64,000 nucleotides of DNA from JBAXEO01 sp963789515 (lineage in GTDB: Bacteria > Actinomycetota > Coriobacteriia > Anaerosomatales > JAAXUF01). The stretch covers positions 992,001-1,056,000 of the forward strand of contig CAWBKW010000002.1 in assembly GCA_963789515.1 (NCBI GenBank). Reading direction: 5' to 3'. Each line of letters starts with the position of its first letter. Positions within the stretch are counted from its first letter, which is position 1. Shown in pieces: positions 38,365 through 49,988 of the stretch. The notes below the pieces were generated by a model that saw only the letters and a program-made list of their open reading frames with translations, made no database searches and had not been told where the DNA came from. Made by a program: the position numbers and the translations under genes.

Positions 38365-38375
38365 GATTGTTACAA
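38358..38375. promoter_or_regulatory. Rex-like operator overlapping the nuo promoter
   Basis: TTGTAAAGATTGTTACAA is an 18-bp inverted repeat (TTGTAA, 6 nt, TTACAA). Its length and TTGT/ACAA ends agree with the known Rex operator (TTGTGAA-N4-TTCACAA). It covers the -35 box, as expected for a repressor. Rex releases DNA at high NADH/NAD+, which would link nuo expression to redox state. No rex gene lies in the window. Confidence 0.5.
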
Positions 38376-38430
38376 TCTCCGAGGGAATCCGTACAAAGCG
38401 CAGGTCAAGCACGGTGACAACCTCGCCGTG

Positions 38431-40556
<2,126 letters not shown>

Positions 40557-40648
40557 AGCCGCTGATTCTAACACCTCCCTCTCGTTTCCCAGGCGCCGAC
40601 CGAGGGGAAGCTCTCTAGACGGCGGGCGAAGACGCAACGGGAGGCCCC

Positions 40649-42000
40649 ATGAGCGGCAACGAGTCAGTCGTAGTCATCGGAGCGGGCGCAGCGGGTCGCT
40701 CGGCAGCCAAGGCACTCGCCGCGTCAGGCCACCGGGTGACGGTGATCGAGCGGGACCGCGTCGGCGGCACCTGCCTCTGGAGGGGCTGTATCCCCAAGAA
40801 GGCGCTCTACGTGGCTGCGCGCGCCGTTCGAGAGGCCCGGCGCGCAGGGCAGTACGGCGTGGACTGTCGCGATGTCCGCGTCGACTGGCCCGAGGTTCTC
40901 GCCTGGAAGTGGCACGCCCAGGAGTCGTTCGCCGGCGACCAAGAGGCGCTTCTCACCGCGCGTGGGATCAGGCTGCTCTGCGGCAGTGCGCGATTCGTGT
41001 CCGAGTCGTCCGTCGCCGTCGGCGACGAGGTGCTCTCGCCGGACCACCTGGTGCTCGCAACGGGTTCGGTCCCAGTGATCCCAGACGTTCCCGGGGCGGA
41101 CCTCGCCGACACCTCTGAGGACGCTCTGCGCTTCCCCGCACCGCCACGCTCGCTCGTCATCGTCGGTGGGGGCTTCATCGCCATGGAGATGGCTGGCATC
41201 TTCGCCTCGTTCGGCACGCAGGTCCACGTCGTCGAACGCGGGCCGAGGGTACTGTCGATGCTCGACGCGTCACTCGCTCGACGTCGCGACAGCTAGGCTC
41301 TCCGAGATGGGGGTCCGCTTCCATGTGGACTCATCCCTGCAGCGGATCTCCGGCGCCGCCGGACAGCTGTCAGCGCGTGTGGCCACGTCAGGAGGCAACC
41401 GAGGAAGATCTCGCTTGCGAGCGCGTCATCTTCGCCACCGGTCGCCGTCCGGCGTTGGACGGCCTCGACCTGGCTTCGGCCGGAATACGGGTCGATCCTC
41501 GCGGGCGGCTGGTGCTCGATGATTCGCTCCGCACGACCAACCCGCGTGTCTGGGCCTGCGGGGACTCCGCCGCCGGGATGATGCAGACCCCGGTCGCTTC
41601 GCTCGAGGGACTCACGGTCGCGCGCTCGATCGAGTCCGGCACCCCGCAGGTGCCGGATCTCTCGGCGGTGCCGGTGGCGTGCTTCACGACGCCGCAACTT
41701 GCGACGGTCGGGCTCACCATGGAATCGGCCGAGAAGGCGGGGATCACCGCGACGCTGCATCGCATCGACTCGGACAGCCTCGGTGCGGCGATCGTCGACG
41801 ACGAGCGGGACGCCTTCTTGCAGCTGGTCATCGGAGGCGACGGCGTCGTGCTCGGCGCCCAGACTGCGGGCCCGACCGCGAGCGACACCATCTACGCGGC
41901 CGCGGTCGCGGTCAAGGCGCGGATGAACGCCAGCGAGCTGCAGGGGGTTCTCGGCGTGCACCCGTCCTATGCGGAGGCTCAGAACTACGCTGCCTGGTGA
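40649..42000 (+). CDS. Pyridine nucleotide-disulfide oxidoreductase, lipoamide dehydrogenase/mercuric reductase type (frame interrupted)
   Basis: FAD enzyme with a redox-active disulfide. From ATG 40649 (GGGAGG upstream) come the FAD motif VVIGAGAAGRSAAKALA and the disulfide GGTCLWRGCIPKKAL, then the NAD(P) motif IVGGGFIAMEMAG. The frame breaks near 41,275, continues in a second frame (DVATARLSEMGVRFHVD) and breaks again near 41,395. It ends in a third frame with ATGRRPALDGLDL and the dimer domain, including the catalytic-base region GVHPSYAEA. The spacing C-LWRG-C is unusual beside the common C-LNVGC. No dehydrogenase complex genes are near; the substrate is unknown. Confidence 0.85.
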
Positions 42001-42150
42001 GGGCCACCGTCGGACCGGCGCTGCGTCGAGGTTCGAGCCGCGCAGCGCGCTATCGCCTAGACTGGGTGGCGCACGGATCCGCCGCGCTCTCATTGCTGAC
42101 GCGAGCGGCTCTTCCCACAGCCGAGGCGTCACCAGTCTGGGGTCGATTGC

Positions 42151-42820
42151 ATGAACGAACTGCTTGCCAAGACCGTACCGCTCGCTCTTGGAGCGATGGT
42201 CAGCCCGACGCTCCTGACAGCGGCGATACTCGTGCTCTCGGGCAAGATCTCGCCCCGCGGTCGTTCGTGGGCGTTCGTTGCCGGCGGCGCTGTTGCACTC
42301 GCGGCTTTCACCGTGCTCGTTCCCTGGTTAGCAGGACTGCTCAAGTCGGTCGGCCCCGATGTCATCCGCAGCGCCGACGTGGTCTTCGGAGTGCTGTTGC
42401 TCGCCGTCGCCCTTCGCAAACTGTCTCAAGCGCAAGGACCCGGACGGCGGTACCGCGCGCGCACCCAAGCACGCCGGAACGCCAGCGCCGCACCTTGGGG
42501 CGTACTTCGGATTCGGCGCGCTCATGATCGCGACTGATGCGAGTTCGCTCGTGCTCTACATCGCGATCATCAAGGAGGCGGCCGTGTCTCAGGCGCCTGA
42601 TGCCGAGCGCATGGCGGCGGTCGCGCTGGGGTACCTCGCGGTCCTGCTGCCGGCACTGGTCCCCGTCGCCTTCGCGACGATCGCACCGGCACAGACGGAC
42701 CACGTTCTACAACCCCTCGGCGCCTGGTCGCAGAAGCACGCCACCGCGATCACGGTGACCATCTGCCTCGTCTTCGCCGCCTATCTCCTCGCCAAGGGAC
42801 TCGTTCCGCTCATCCGCTAG
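42151..42820 (+). CDS. GAP-family (Sap-like) membrane protein (frame interrupted)
   Basis: About 220 residues with six hydrophobic helices. The N-terminal part (PLALGAMVSPTLLTAAILVLSG) and the hydrophilic loop followed by FGFGALMIATDASSLVLYI are in different frames, joined near 42,425. The pattern resembles GAP proteins, actinobacterial membrane proteins linked to export of lipids such as sulfolipid or glycopeptidolipid. That link is by family only. Confidence 0.65.
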
Positions 42821-42824
42821 GATG

Positions 42825-42838
42825 CCGCGAGCCCGCGG
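42825..42838. terminator. Short hairpin between convergent genes
   Basis: CCGCG-AGCC-CGCGG lies in the 32-nt gap between two genes that end facing each other. There is no T-run, so it would be a weak or factor-dependent stop signal. Confidence 0.25.
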
Positions 42839-42852
42839 GGACGCGCTTCTCA

Positions 42853-43323
42853 TCATCCGGATCGATCGCCGGACGATGACGGCAGCCCCTTCAGCTTGTA
42901 GGAGAACAGGCATCGCGGGGTAAGGCCTGAGTCACCGGCCGAGGTGGTATCCCACGTGAACTCCTCGCAGCATTCAGGCTTCCCGCTTTGGTGGAGTGCG
43001 CACAGGAAGTCGTCTCGAAGCGCGGTGCAACGCATGGTGACGACCAGCTGAGACGACGAGACTTCGCAGCTTGCCCTCGGTACCACAACGATCTCGCCTT
43101 CGCGATCCACGGTGGCGCCGTGCAGTTCGTAGTACCGCGCCGCGTCCGCACTGAGCGGAGTGTGGATCCTGACGACATCCTCCCCGTAGACGACGTCGCT
43201 TCGCGGGGTCAGGTGGAAGTGGAAGAGGTGACAACACTCCGCCTCACAGTGCTGCACCCAGCACAAGCAGTCTTCACACTGCCTGGCTGCATCGACCAAT
43301 GATCGCTCGTCGCCGGGTCGCAT
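42853..43323 (-). CDS. Cysteine-rich protein, YkgJ-like putative metal-binding
   Basis: About 156 residues from the ATG at 43321-43323. Cysteines cluster in QCEDCLCWVQHCEAECC near the N-terminus and again in RCTALRDDFLCALH and KPECCEEFTWD. This resembles the zinc/iron-chelating YkgJ group, but the match is partial. The open frame upstream overlaps the GGDEF gene and is ignored. No function can be given. Confidence 0.55.
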   Translation of the reverse strand: MRPGDERSLVDAARQCEDCLCWVQHCEAECCHLFHFHLTPRSDVVYGEDVVRIHTPLSADAARYYELHGATVDREGEIVVVPRASCEVSSSQLVVTMRCTALRDDFLCALHQSGKPECCEEFTWDTTSAGDSGLTPRCLFSYKLKGLPSSSGDRSG

Positions 43324-43388
43324 CGTCAATTCCCGCCTCTGGGTAGCAGACCGACAGCTTCCACCCTGACGATCGGACCCCAGAGGGG

Positions 43389-45095
43389 TCAACCCCCGGT
43401 TTCGCGAAACCTGCGAGACAACGTCCGGCCCGGCCGCACACCTACCGCAACAGGACTCCCGCCGGCGCGATGTAGCTTCGACGCGTACATCTCCCGGTCC
43501 GCTGTCGCTTTGAGCGCCTCCAGACCGCAGAACTCGTCCGGCGCGCACCACGCGGTACCGCTACTCATCGAGAGCCGGTACGGCCGATCCTCTGTCGCAT
43601 TGAAGAGCTCGAAGCCCTCCTGCAGGCGTTGGTTCAACTGGTGCAGAGCGTCGTGGCCCCCGTCGACGGTGAGGACCACGAACTCATCGCCACCCATCCG
43701 CGCGATGACATCCGCATCACGGAGCGTGGACCTGAGAATGGACGTCGCATCCACCAAGGCCCCGTCTCCTTGGGCATGGCCGAGTTCGTCGTTGATGGAT
43801 TTCAGATCGTCCACGTCGCAGAAGATCAGACCGATGCTCTGCTTGGAGCGCCGCGCCTGCGCGATCGTCTGACCGGCAACGAGTTCGAACCCTCTGAGGT
43901 TGTACAGCCCGGTCAACGAGTCGCAGTTCGCGACCTGCTCAAGCTCGCTCGTGCGCTGCTCCTCGGCGTGCCTACTCTCGGTCACGTCGTGCAGGATGCC
44001 TGCGATCGCGACGGGTTCCCCGTCGTCGCTGACCTCGAGGGAGCCGTGCGCGCAGACCCAACGGACTTCCCCGTCCGGCCGCACGATTCGAAAGTCGCTC
44101 CGCCGGGACCCTTCGGCCCCCGAGACGGCGAGTTCCCATCCGTCGAACTCCCCACGATCCTCGGGATAGATGCCCGCGCAGAGCGCTTCCAGCACATCGC
44201 CACCGTCAATCGACGGATCGAAGCCGAGAATGCGCGCCGCCTCGTCCGACCACACGCGGGCGCCGGTGACCAGATCGGTCCTCCAGCTGCCGACGTGACC
44301 GGCCGCTTCGGTTTCCGCCAGCAGCACCTCTTTGCGCCGCAACTCGTCTTCGGCGCGCTTGCGCTCGGTGATGTCCTGGATGATCCCGAACATCGTCACC
44401 GCTCGGCCTTCGTCGTCGAACTCGAGCTTGCCCCTACCGTGCACCCGGCGTTCGATGCCGTCATTCAGGCGAATGATCCGATACTCGATATCGAACGGCA
44501 TGTGCTTGGCGAAGACGTCTTCCCTGCAGTAGCGCGTCATGCGCTCACGGTCGGCGGGATGCACACACTGTAGCCAGCCCTCGAAGTTCCGCCTGTGGTC
44601 CTCGTCCATGCCGAGCACGTCGTAGAGCGCCGCCGAGCAGTCCCAACGGTCGTTCTCGATGTCGTAGATGTAGTGCCCCAGCCCCGCGACACGCTGGGAT
44701 TCGTTCAACCACCGCTCACTCTCGCGGAGCGCCGCCTCGGCGCGTCGCCGCTCAGTGATGTCGCTCACGACGCTGAGCAGCGCTGTCTCACCTTCGATGC
44801 TCACCGGAAACGACACGATCTCCACGGGAAACTGCGTTCCGTCGCTGCGGCAATGTTCGGCCTCGAAGCGACACCCCTGTTCCGCGGCTTGGAGCATCTG
44901 TTCGTCGACCTCGTCGAGGCCTTGGGGTGCTCGGATGTCTCGGATGTTCAGGTTGAGCATCTCCGCGCGCGAGTAGCCATAGCAGTCCAAAGCCGCGCGG
45001 CTCGCATCGAGGATCGACCCGTCGACTCCCACGAGTAGTCGGCCGTCCACGAGCCGGTCGATGACCTCGCTTGAGATGAACTGGTCGATTCTCAC
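43389..45095 (-). CDS. PAS-domain diguanylate cyclase
   Basis: Synthesises cyclic di-GMP from two GTP. Of 568 residues, about 1-120, 130-250 and 260-385 are three PAS domains, each ending in a PAC-like DITER or DVTES motif. A GGDEF domain (about 390-550) follows with intact GGDEF active site (RMGGDEFVVL) and an RDAD inhibitory site five residues before it. This predicts an active, product-inhibited enzyme. No membrane helix or EAL domain is present, so the signal is probably cytoplasmic (redox, gas or flavin). Its second PAS domain closely resembles the first PAS of the protein at 62,311-63,660. Confidence 0.93.
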   Translation of the reverse strand: MRIDQFISSEVIDRLVDGRLLVGVDGSILDASRAALDCYGYSRAEMLNLNIRDIRAPQGLDEVDEQMLQAAEQGCRFEAEHCRSDGTQFPVEIVSFPVSIEGETALLSVVSDITERRRAEAALRESERWLNESQRVAGLGHYIYDIENDRWDCSAALYDVLGMDEDHRRNFEGWLQCVHPADRERMTRYCREDVFAKHMPFDIEYRIIRLNDGIERRVHGRGKLEFDDEGRAVTMFGIIQDITERKRAEDELRRKEVLLAETEAAGHVGSWRTDLVTGARVWSDEAARILGFDPSIDGGDVLEALCAGIYPEDRGEFDGWELAVSGAEGSRRSDFRIVRPDGEVRWVCAHGSLEVSDDGEPVAIAGILHDVTESRHAEEQRTSELEQVANCDSLTGLYNLRGFELVAGQTIAQARRSKQSIGLIFCDVDDLKSINDELGHAQGDGALVDATSILRSTLRDADVIARMGGDEFVVLTVDGGHDALHQLNQRLQEGFELFNATEDRPYRLSMSSGTAWCAPDEFCGLEALKATADREMYASKLHRAGGSPVAVGVRPGRTLSRRFRETGG

Positions 45096-45534
45096 TGGTC
45101 TTCTCTCCCACTACCCTGACTCGACTGGTGCGTGCAGCCGATACCCGGCTGCACCGTCTCAACATGCGTGCTCAAAGAGATCGAGTACTTCCGTTCCCTC
45201 ACCCATCCGCGGTGTCCAAGCCCTCCGCGTCGGAGGCGAGTTGAGTGCTTGTTTGCGAGTGCCTGTATTGGTGGGCCGATTACTGTATCGGCATGTTGGA
45301 GGCGGACCGAAAGCCCAGTCCAGCCACCTATCTCAACCTCACTCCACACCGAATCCCGAGGTAGAGATGCACGGCTACTCTCGATGGGCGCGGATGCCTC
45401 ACGATGCCTCATTCCATCGCCGCCGAGCATAGCGCGGGGCGGGCCACGACCGCTGCGCTGACGACCGGGGCGGAGTGAGGGGGCCGCCCAAGAATGAGCG
45501 GCCCCCTCACTAGCAGTTGTGCAGTGTGTGGTGC
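45096..45534. other. 439-nt noncoding region with several hairpins
   Basis: No convincing gene on either strand. Inverted repeats: 45,132-45,154 (9-bp stem, 5-nt loop), 45,222-45,236 (6-bp stem, 3-nt loop), 45,275-45,292 (6-bp stem, 6-nt loop) and 45,474-45,511 (14-bp stem). The first three would lie in the leader of the diguanylate cyclase mRNA. I could not match the region to a known riboswitch, including the class I cyclic di-GMP consensus. Confidence 0.5.
45474..45511 (-). terminator. Strong hairpin after the multicopper oxidase gene
   Basis: A perfect 14-bp inverted repeat (AGTGAGGGGGCCGC and its complement) with a 10-nt loop starts 23 nt after the oxidase stop. No T-run follows on either strand, so it may act as a transcript-end stabiliser or factor-assisted terminator. 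Confidence 0.5.
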
Positions 45535-47647
45535 CTACGCGGGCTGTCCTGGCTGAACGGGACCGATGCGGTAGGGCCGCATCATCTCGTTGTCCTCGTG
45601 ATCGACGATATGACAGTGCCACACGAACTGGCCCGGCGTTGCGAACCGCGCCCGAATCCGCGTGACTTCTCCGGGGAGGCACGTGACCGTGTCCTTGAAG
45701 CCCCGCTCGTTCGGCTCGGGCGGACGAACTCCACCGCTGAGCTGGAGCGGTACGACGGGCTCTCCGGTGTTCGGGTCCAGTACGAGGGCTTGGCGATTGA
45801 CCACCTGGAACACCACCTCATGCACATGCATGGGGTGAGCGTCGACCGTCGTGTTGTAGAACTCCCACACCTCGGTCGCGCCGACCGCGGGGTTCTCGGT
45901 GACCGGATCCATCCACATCTGCGCCTGGGGCGTGCCTGAGGCGTCCACCGTGCCCAAGACCGCGGCAGCCGGGCCATCCCACGCCATCGACATCTCTTCC
46001 ATGAGCGCGAGCCGGCGGGTCAAGGAGGCGGCAGGAACAGGCGTGATGGCCGGCAGCGTCAGGAACTGCGGCGGCGTGCTGGGGTCGGCCGCGAGTGCCG
46101 GAACGACCCGGAACTGCATGATCTGACCGGTGCTGGCAGGATCCGAGGAAGTGAAATCCACACCCGGGAGGCCTCCGCCGTACGGCTCGTCCGGACCGAG
46201 GTTCCCGAGCGTGTAGCTGCCTACCGGCACGTTGGCGAAGTCGACGATCACGTCGGCACGCTCGGCCAGGCCCAGCAACAGACGGTTTCCACTCGCGGTC
46301 ACATTCACCGGAGCCTTCAGGAATCCGCCCTCATTGCCGATCTGCCACACCTTGACGCCGGGAATCTGAGCGAAATCGAGGATCAAGTAGCGGGCCGAGC
46401 AACCATTCAGGAAGCGGAAGCGGTAGCGGCGCTTCTGGACTGTCTGGAACGGCCAGGTGGCTCCGTTGACCATGACGGTGTTGCCGAAGAACTCAGGGTT
46501 CCACACCGGCGACAGATCGGTGTCGGGGATGTAGCCCGGATTCGCCACAGTCGCGCCATCGAAGAACTCGCGCGACGAGGGGTAGAACAGCGAACCGTCC
46601 TCGTTGAAGGCACGATCCTGGATGGCGATGGGAATCTCGAAGTAGGTCTTGTTGCTCGGGAAATGCATCGCCATCCTTCGGCGCCGGTCCCGGAAGCGTG
46701 GCGCAGGAGCCCGTGCGCCTGTCGACGACGGCATCGTCACCGGCCGCACCGCCACGGATGATGTAGAAGCCCGCGGGGCCCGCGTAGACATTCAGTCGCG
46801 TCATGCCGAGCGCGTGATCGTGGTACCAGATCGTCGACGCCCGGTTGCCGTTTGGATACTGGAAGGTCGCGTACCCGGGACCCCACGCAACGCCGTAGGC
46901 TGCGGAGGCCTTGGACGCGAAGAAGTCGTACCACGTCCCCGTCGTCGCGAACCCCGCGGGAATGTTGTTCGCCTTCGGCAGGAACCATGCCTCGGCGTAG
47001 CCGTCGCTATCGTCGGCGACACCGACCGCACCGTGGACGTGCGTCACGAAGGGAACGGGGCCTTTGTAGTCCGTGTACTGGGTGTCAGGGTCGGTGAACT
47101 GGTCGGGTGTGACGTAGGTCTTGCCCGTGAAGTCGGGCCGCATGTCCCTCTCTGCCACGCCCCCACCGGGGTTCGCCCAGTGCAAGGTCGGGTCGACCGG
47201 CAGGATGTGCGGCAAGTACTCGCCATTGGCGTCAGTGAGCTCGTTGATCCACTTGATCCGAGTCGGCCTCCCGGCCTTAGCCTCGATGGTCAGCGAAGGA
47301 GCGTTGTGAATGAGCAGCGGGTTCTTGCTGCCCGCGCCATTGACGGAGCCGTAGCCCCACACTGTCGTCTTGGGGAACCCGGCCGGCAGGATCTGCTCCT
47401 GCAGCTGCCGCACTGAGATCTCGTAGTAGTCGATGTCCCTACCCTTCCGCGCGATGGTGGCCGCTTTGGGCATGACTGGCGGAATGAGCAGCGGGGTCAC
47501 GTACTTGGGAACCAACGCCGGATCCAGGGTCCCACCGGCGATGGAGGCATATGCGGTGTCGAGAAACCTGGTCACGCCGCTTGCGGACACGCACAGCCAA
47601 GCACCGGCCGTCGCGCTCCACTTGATGAAGTCCCTTCGGGTCAACAT
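45535..47647 (-). CDS. Tat-exported multicopper oxidase (frame interrupted)
   Basis: About 700 residues. ATG 47645-47647 follows AAGGAG. The N-terminus TRRDFIKWSATAGAW is a twin-arginine signal, so the folded copper enzyme is exported. Copper ligands are all present: HVHG, WYHDHALG, HPMHVHEVVF and HCHIVDHEDNEMM, the last including the type 1 Cys and an axial Met. The order fits three-domain laccase/CotA/bilirubin-oxidase-like enzymes that oxidise metals or phenols with O2. The frame breaks near 46,670, between LPGPAPKDG and MHFPSNKTYFEIP. Confidence 0.92.
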
Positions 47648-47763
47648 GCGAATCTCCTTATCCTTGTATCCGTGTGCGTCAGAAACGGAACCTGCCACAG
47701 CAACCCTCCTCCGTCCGGCCCGCGGCCCCTTGAATTGGGAATTTCTCATCTCTACCCAGCATT

Positions 47764-47779
47764 TGTGAGAGGCGTCACA
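47764..47779. promoter_or_regulatory. CRP/FNR-family operator upstream of the multicopper oxidase
   Basis: TGTGAGAGGCGTCACA is a perfect TGTGA-N6-TCACA palindrome, the consensus half-sites of CRP. It lies 116 nt upstream of the oxidase start, in the 228-nt gap between the activase stop and the oxidase. A CRP/FNR-family regulator is the natural candidate; none is encoded in the window. Confidence 0.45.
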
Positions 47780-47875
47780 TCAAGGGGCGGTAGTTCCGAC
47801 GGAGGACAACATGGAGCGCCGAAAGGCGTTCGGACTGTGGACCAAAGGTGGTAAGCCGAAGATGAACGGTTCGCC

Positions 47876-48916
47876 TCATCTTTGCATTCGCGTTAGTATC
47901 CGCGAATTCCTGGTCAGTTCGGAGGCGAGCGCCGCTCTGTCCGACGATCGGTGCGCCTCACGGCGCTTGGCCCGTTCGACACCTTTCGGGCACCGGTTTC
48001 CCCACGCATCGATAACCGCGCCGTCGCGCAGAGCGAGCACGATCTCGCAGTCGTTGCTGCAGCCGCCACACTCGAACCCCACGGTCTCGAAGAGAATCTC
48101 CCGGACGTCGAACAAGAAGGGCGCACGCCGCCCACTGCCGCGGGCCAGGATCGCGACGCCGATCGCGCCCATCAAGTGCCCGGTCTCGTCGACGACGATC
48201 TCGTGGCCGGTGATGTCTGCGAACGCCTTGACGACGCCAAGGTTCTTCGATACCCCGCCTTGGAACACGACCGGCGCCAGGATCTCCTTGCCCTTGCCGA
48301 CGTTGTTCAGGTAGTTGTTCACGATCGCCCGGCACAGGCCGGCGATGATGTCCTCCGTCGGATGGCCGATCTGAGCCTTGTGGACGAGGTCCGATTCGGC
48401 GAAGACCGTGCAGCGGCCCGCGATCTTGGTCGGCCGGCTCGAACGAAGCGCATAGTCGCCGAACTCCTCCACAGGGATATCGAGGCGGCGTGCCTGCGAG
48501 GTCAGGAACGAGCCGGTCCCCGCCGCGCACAGCGTGTTCATCGCGTAGTCCACCGGAACGCCGTCTCGCAGGATGATGATCTTGGAGTCCTGTCCGCCGA
48601 TCTCGAGGATCGTCTGCGCATCCGGGTGCAGCGACAGAGTGCCCACGGCGTGGGCCGTGATCTCGTTCTTCACCACCTGCGCCTCAAGCATCGTGCCGAC
48701 AAGCTCGCGCGCCGACCCCGTCGTGCCGACCGATACCACGGACACGGTGGAGTCGGCGAGCTGCTCGGCCAGGTCGGCCAGCACTCGGCGGACCGCGCCG
48801 ATCGGGTTGCCCTCCGTCCACAGGTACGTGCTCGCCAACACCGCGCCGTCGTCGCTGATGACGACAGCCTTCGTAGAGATCGAGCCGATGTCGACACCCA
48901 GGTAGGCACTAGGCAT
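47876..48916 (-). CDS. BadF/BadG/HgdC-type ATPase, dehydratase activase
   Basis: ATP-driven activator of the 2-hydroxyacyl-CoA dehydratase / benzoyl-CoA reductase type, 346 residues from ATG 48914-48916. The ASKHA fold is shown by YLGVDIGSISTKAVV, ILEIGGQDSKIII and QGGVSKNLGVV. The interface cysteines of the [4Fe-4S] cluster are in NTLCAAGTGSFL and GRCTVFAESD. A further Cys-rich segment, ECGGCSNDCEI, near residue 300 is extra to the minimal activase and marks the subgroup that pairs with DUF2229 proteins. It overlaps the upstream gene by 8 nt. Confidence 0.9.
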   Translation of the reverse strand: MPSAYLGVDIGSISTKAVVISDDGAVLASTYLWTEGNPIGAVRRVLADLAEQLADSTVSVVSVGTTGSARELVGTMLEAQVVKNEITAHAVGTLSLHPDAQTILEIGGQDSKIIILRDGVPVDYAMNTLCAAGTGSFLTSQARRLDIPVEEFGDYALRSSRPTKIAGRCTVFAESDLVHKAQIGHPTEDIIAGLCRAIVNNYLNNVGKGKEILAPVVFQGGVSKNLGVVKAFADITGHEIVVDETGHLMGAIGVAILARGSGRRAPFLFDVREILFETVGFECGGCSNDCEIVLALRDGAVIDAWGNRCPKGVERAKRREAHRSSDRAALASELTRNSRILTRMQR

Positions 48917-49988
48917 TGACGGGCTCCCTGCGGCGCATCGCGAGCATGTCGCAGAAGGCCTCGAGCCGAGTGAGAACGCCCGTAGTGGATGTCTGGACAT
49001 CGTAGGACATGAACAGGACGGGGAACGTGCGCTCTCGCGATATGCGCTGCAGCGCCGACATGGCGGTCACCTCGGGCATGCAGCCGAACGGCTTCACGTG
49101 GATCATCCCATCGAAGCCTTCGTCGATCAGCCTGAGCGTGTGATAGACCGAGAAGGCGCCCTCGGCGCCGGGATCGAACCGGAGGTAGGGCTCGGTCGTG
49201 TCCAGCATGCGCTGGATGTGCGGGTAGCCCTCGACCGCCCGGTCGATGATTCCGGTCACGTTGCAGAATCGATGCACTTCCACCCCTCGCGAAGCGAGGT
49301 AGCGCTCCACGTCCATGTTCGAGAACGGCTCCATGAGCACGTACAGTTCTCCGACGATTCCCACGCGTAGCGGCCGTTCGGGCTTGTCGATCGGGAGTGC
49401 ACGCAACGCTTCACGGGTATCGTGTTCGAGCCGCTCGACACTCGCGCTGTCGCCAGCATCGGCGATGGCTTGAAGAAACGCGTCGAAGAGCTCGTCATGC
49501 GCGCCCGCCTCGACCTCGAAACCGATGTTCTTGCGTACGGTGTCCTCGATCGAGTCGAGCACACGGAACTTCTGCCACGTCAGGTCGATGACACGCTTCA
49601 TCTCGCGCACTGAGACACCCTTGTTGTGTCGGCGCAGGAAGCGGACGACCGACCCGACGTCGACGGCGCTCGACAGCTGAATGAAGTCGACGTCGTAGCC
49701 GAGGTCGTGGCAGATGGACGCCTGCACCTCGGCGTAGTACCCGAAGCGGCAGCCGCCGCCCGCTTGGACGATCACGTCGGCCCCTTGTTCGATGGCTTCG
49801 ATGAAGTTGCCCAGGTTGTACTTGAACGGCAAGCAGACGAACTCCGGACTGTACTTGGCCCCGATCTCGAGCGTGCGCCTTGTGATGGGTGGCGCGAGCC
49901 TCGGCTCGCAATCGAGCAGGTAAGCGACGTCCTTGACGACATGAGCGTAGTTGCCCATATGCGGGAACGATGCGATTCGGGATGTCAC
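48909..49988 (-). CDS. 2-hydroxyacyl-CoA dehydratase-like protein (HgdB family)
   Basis: 359 residues beginning RIASFPHMGNYAHV. Cysteines suited to hold an Fe-S cluster are in FVCLPFKYNLG, GGGCRFGYYAEVQASIC and HVKPFGCMPEV. It belongs to the family of dehydratase/double-cubane-cluster subunits activated by the neighbouring ATPase. No CoA-transferase, acyl-CoA dehydrogenase or amino acid fermentation gene is near, so the substrate is not predictable. GTG start overlaps the upstream stop as GTGA. Confidence 0.82.
   Translation of the reverse strand: MTSRIASFPHMGNYAHVVKDVAYLLDCEPRLAPPITRRTLEIGAKYSPEFVCLPFKYNLGNFIEAIEQGADVIVQAGGGCRFGYYAEVQASICHDLGYDVDFIQLSSAVDVGSVVRFLRRHNKGVSVREMKRVIDLTWQKFRVLDSIEDTVRKNIGFEVEAGAHDELFDAFLQAIADAGDSASVERLEHDTREALRALPIDKPERPLRVGIVGELYVLMEPFSNMDVERYLASRGVEVHRFCNVTGIIDRAVEGYPHIQRMLDTTEPYLRFDPGAEGAFSVYHTLRLIDEGFDGMIHVKPFGCMPEVTAMSALQRISRERTFPVLFMSYDVQTSTTGVLTRLEAFCDMLAMRRREPVNA

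Noticed and set aside
47811..48314. Plus-strand frame starting MERRKAFG with a ribosome-site-like GGAGG before it
   Set aside because: It runs antisense through the activase gene and shows no family features.
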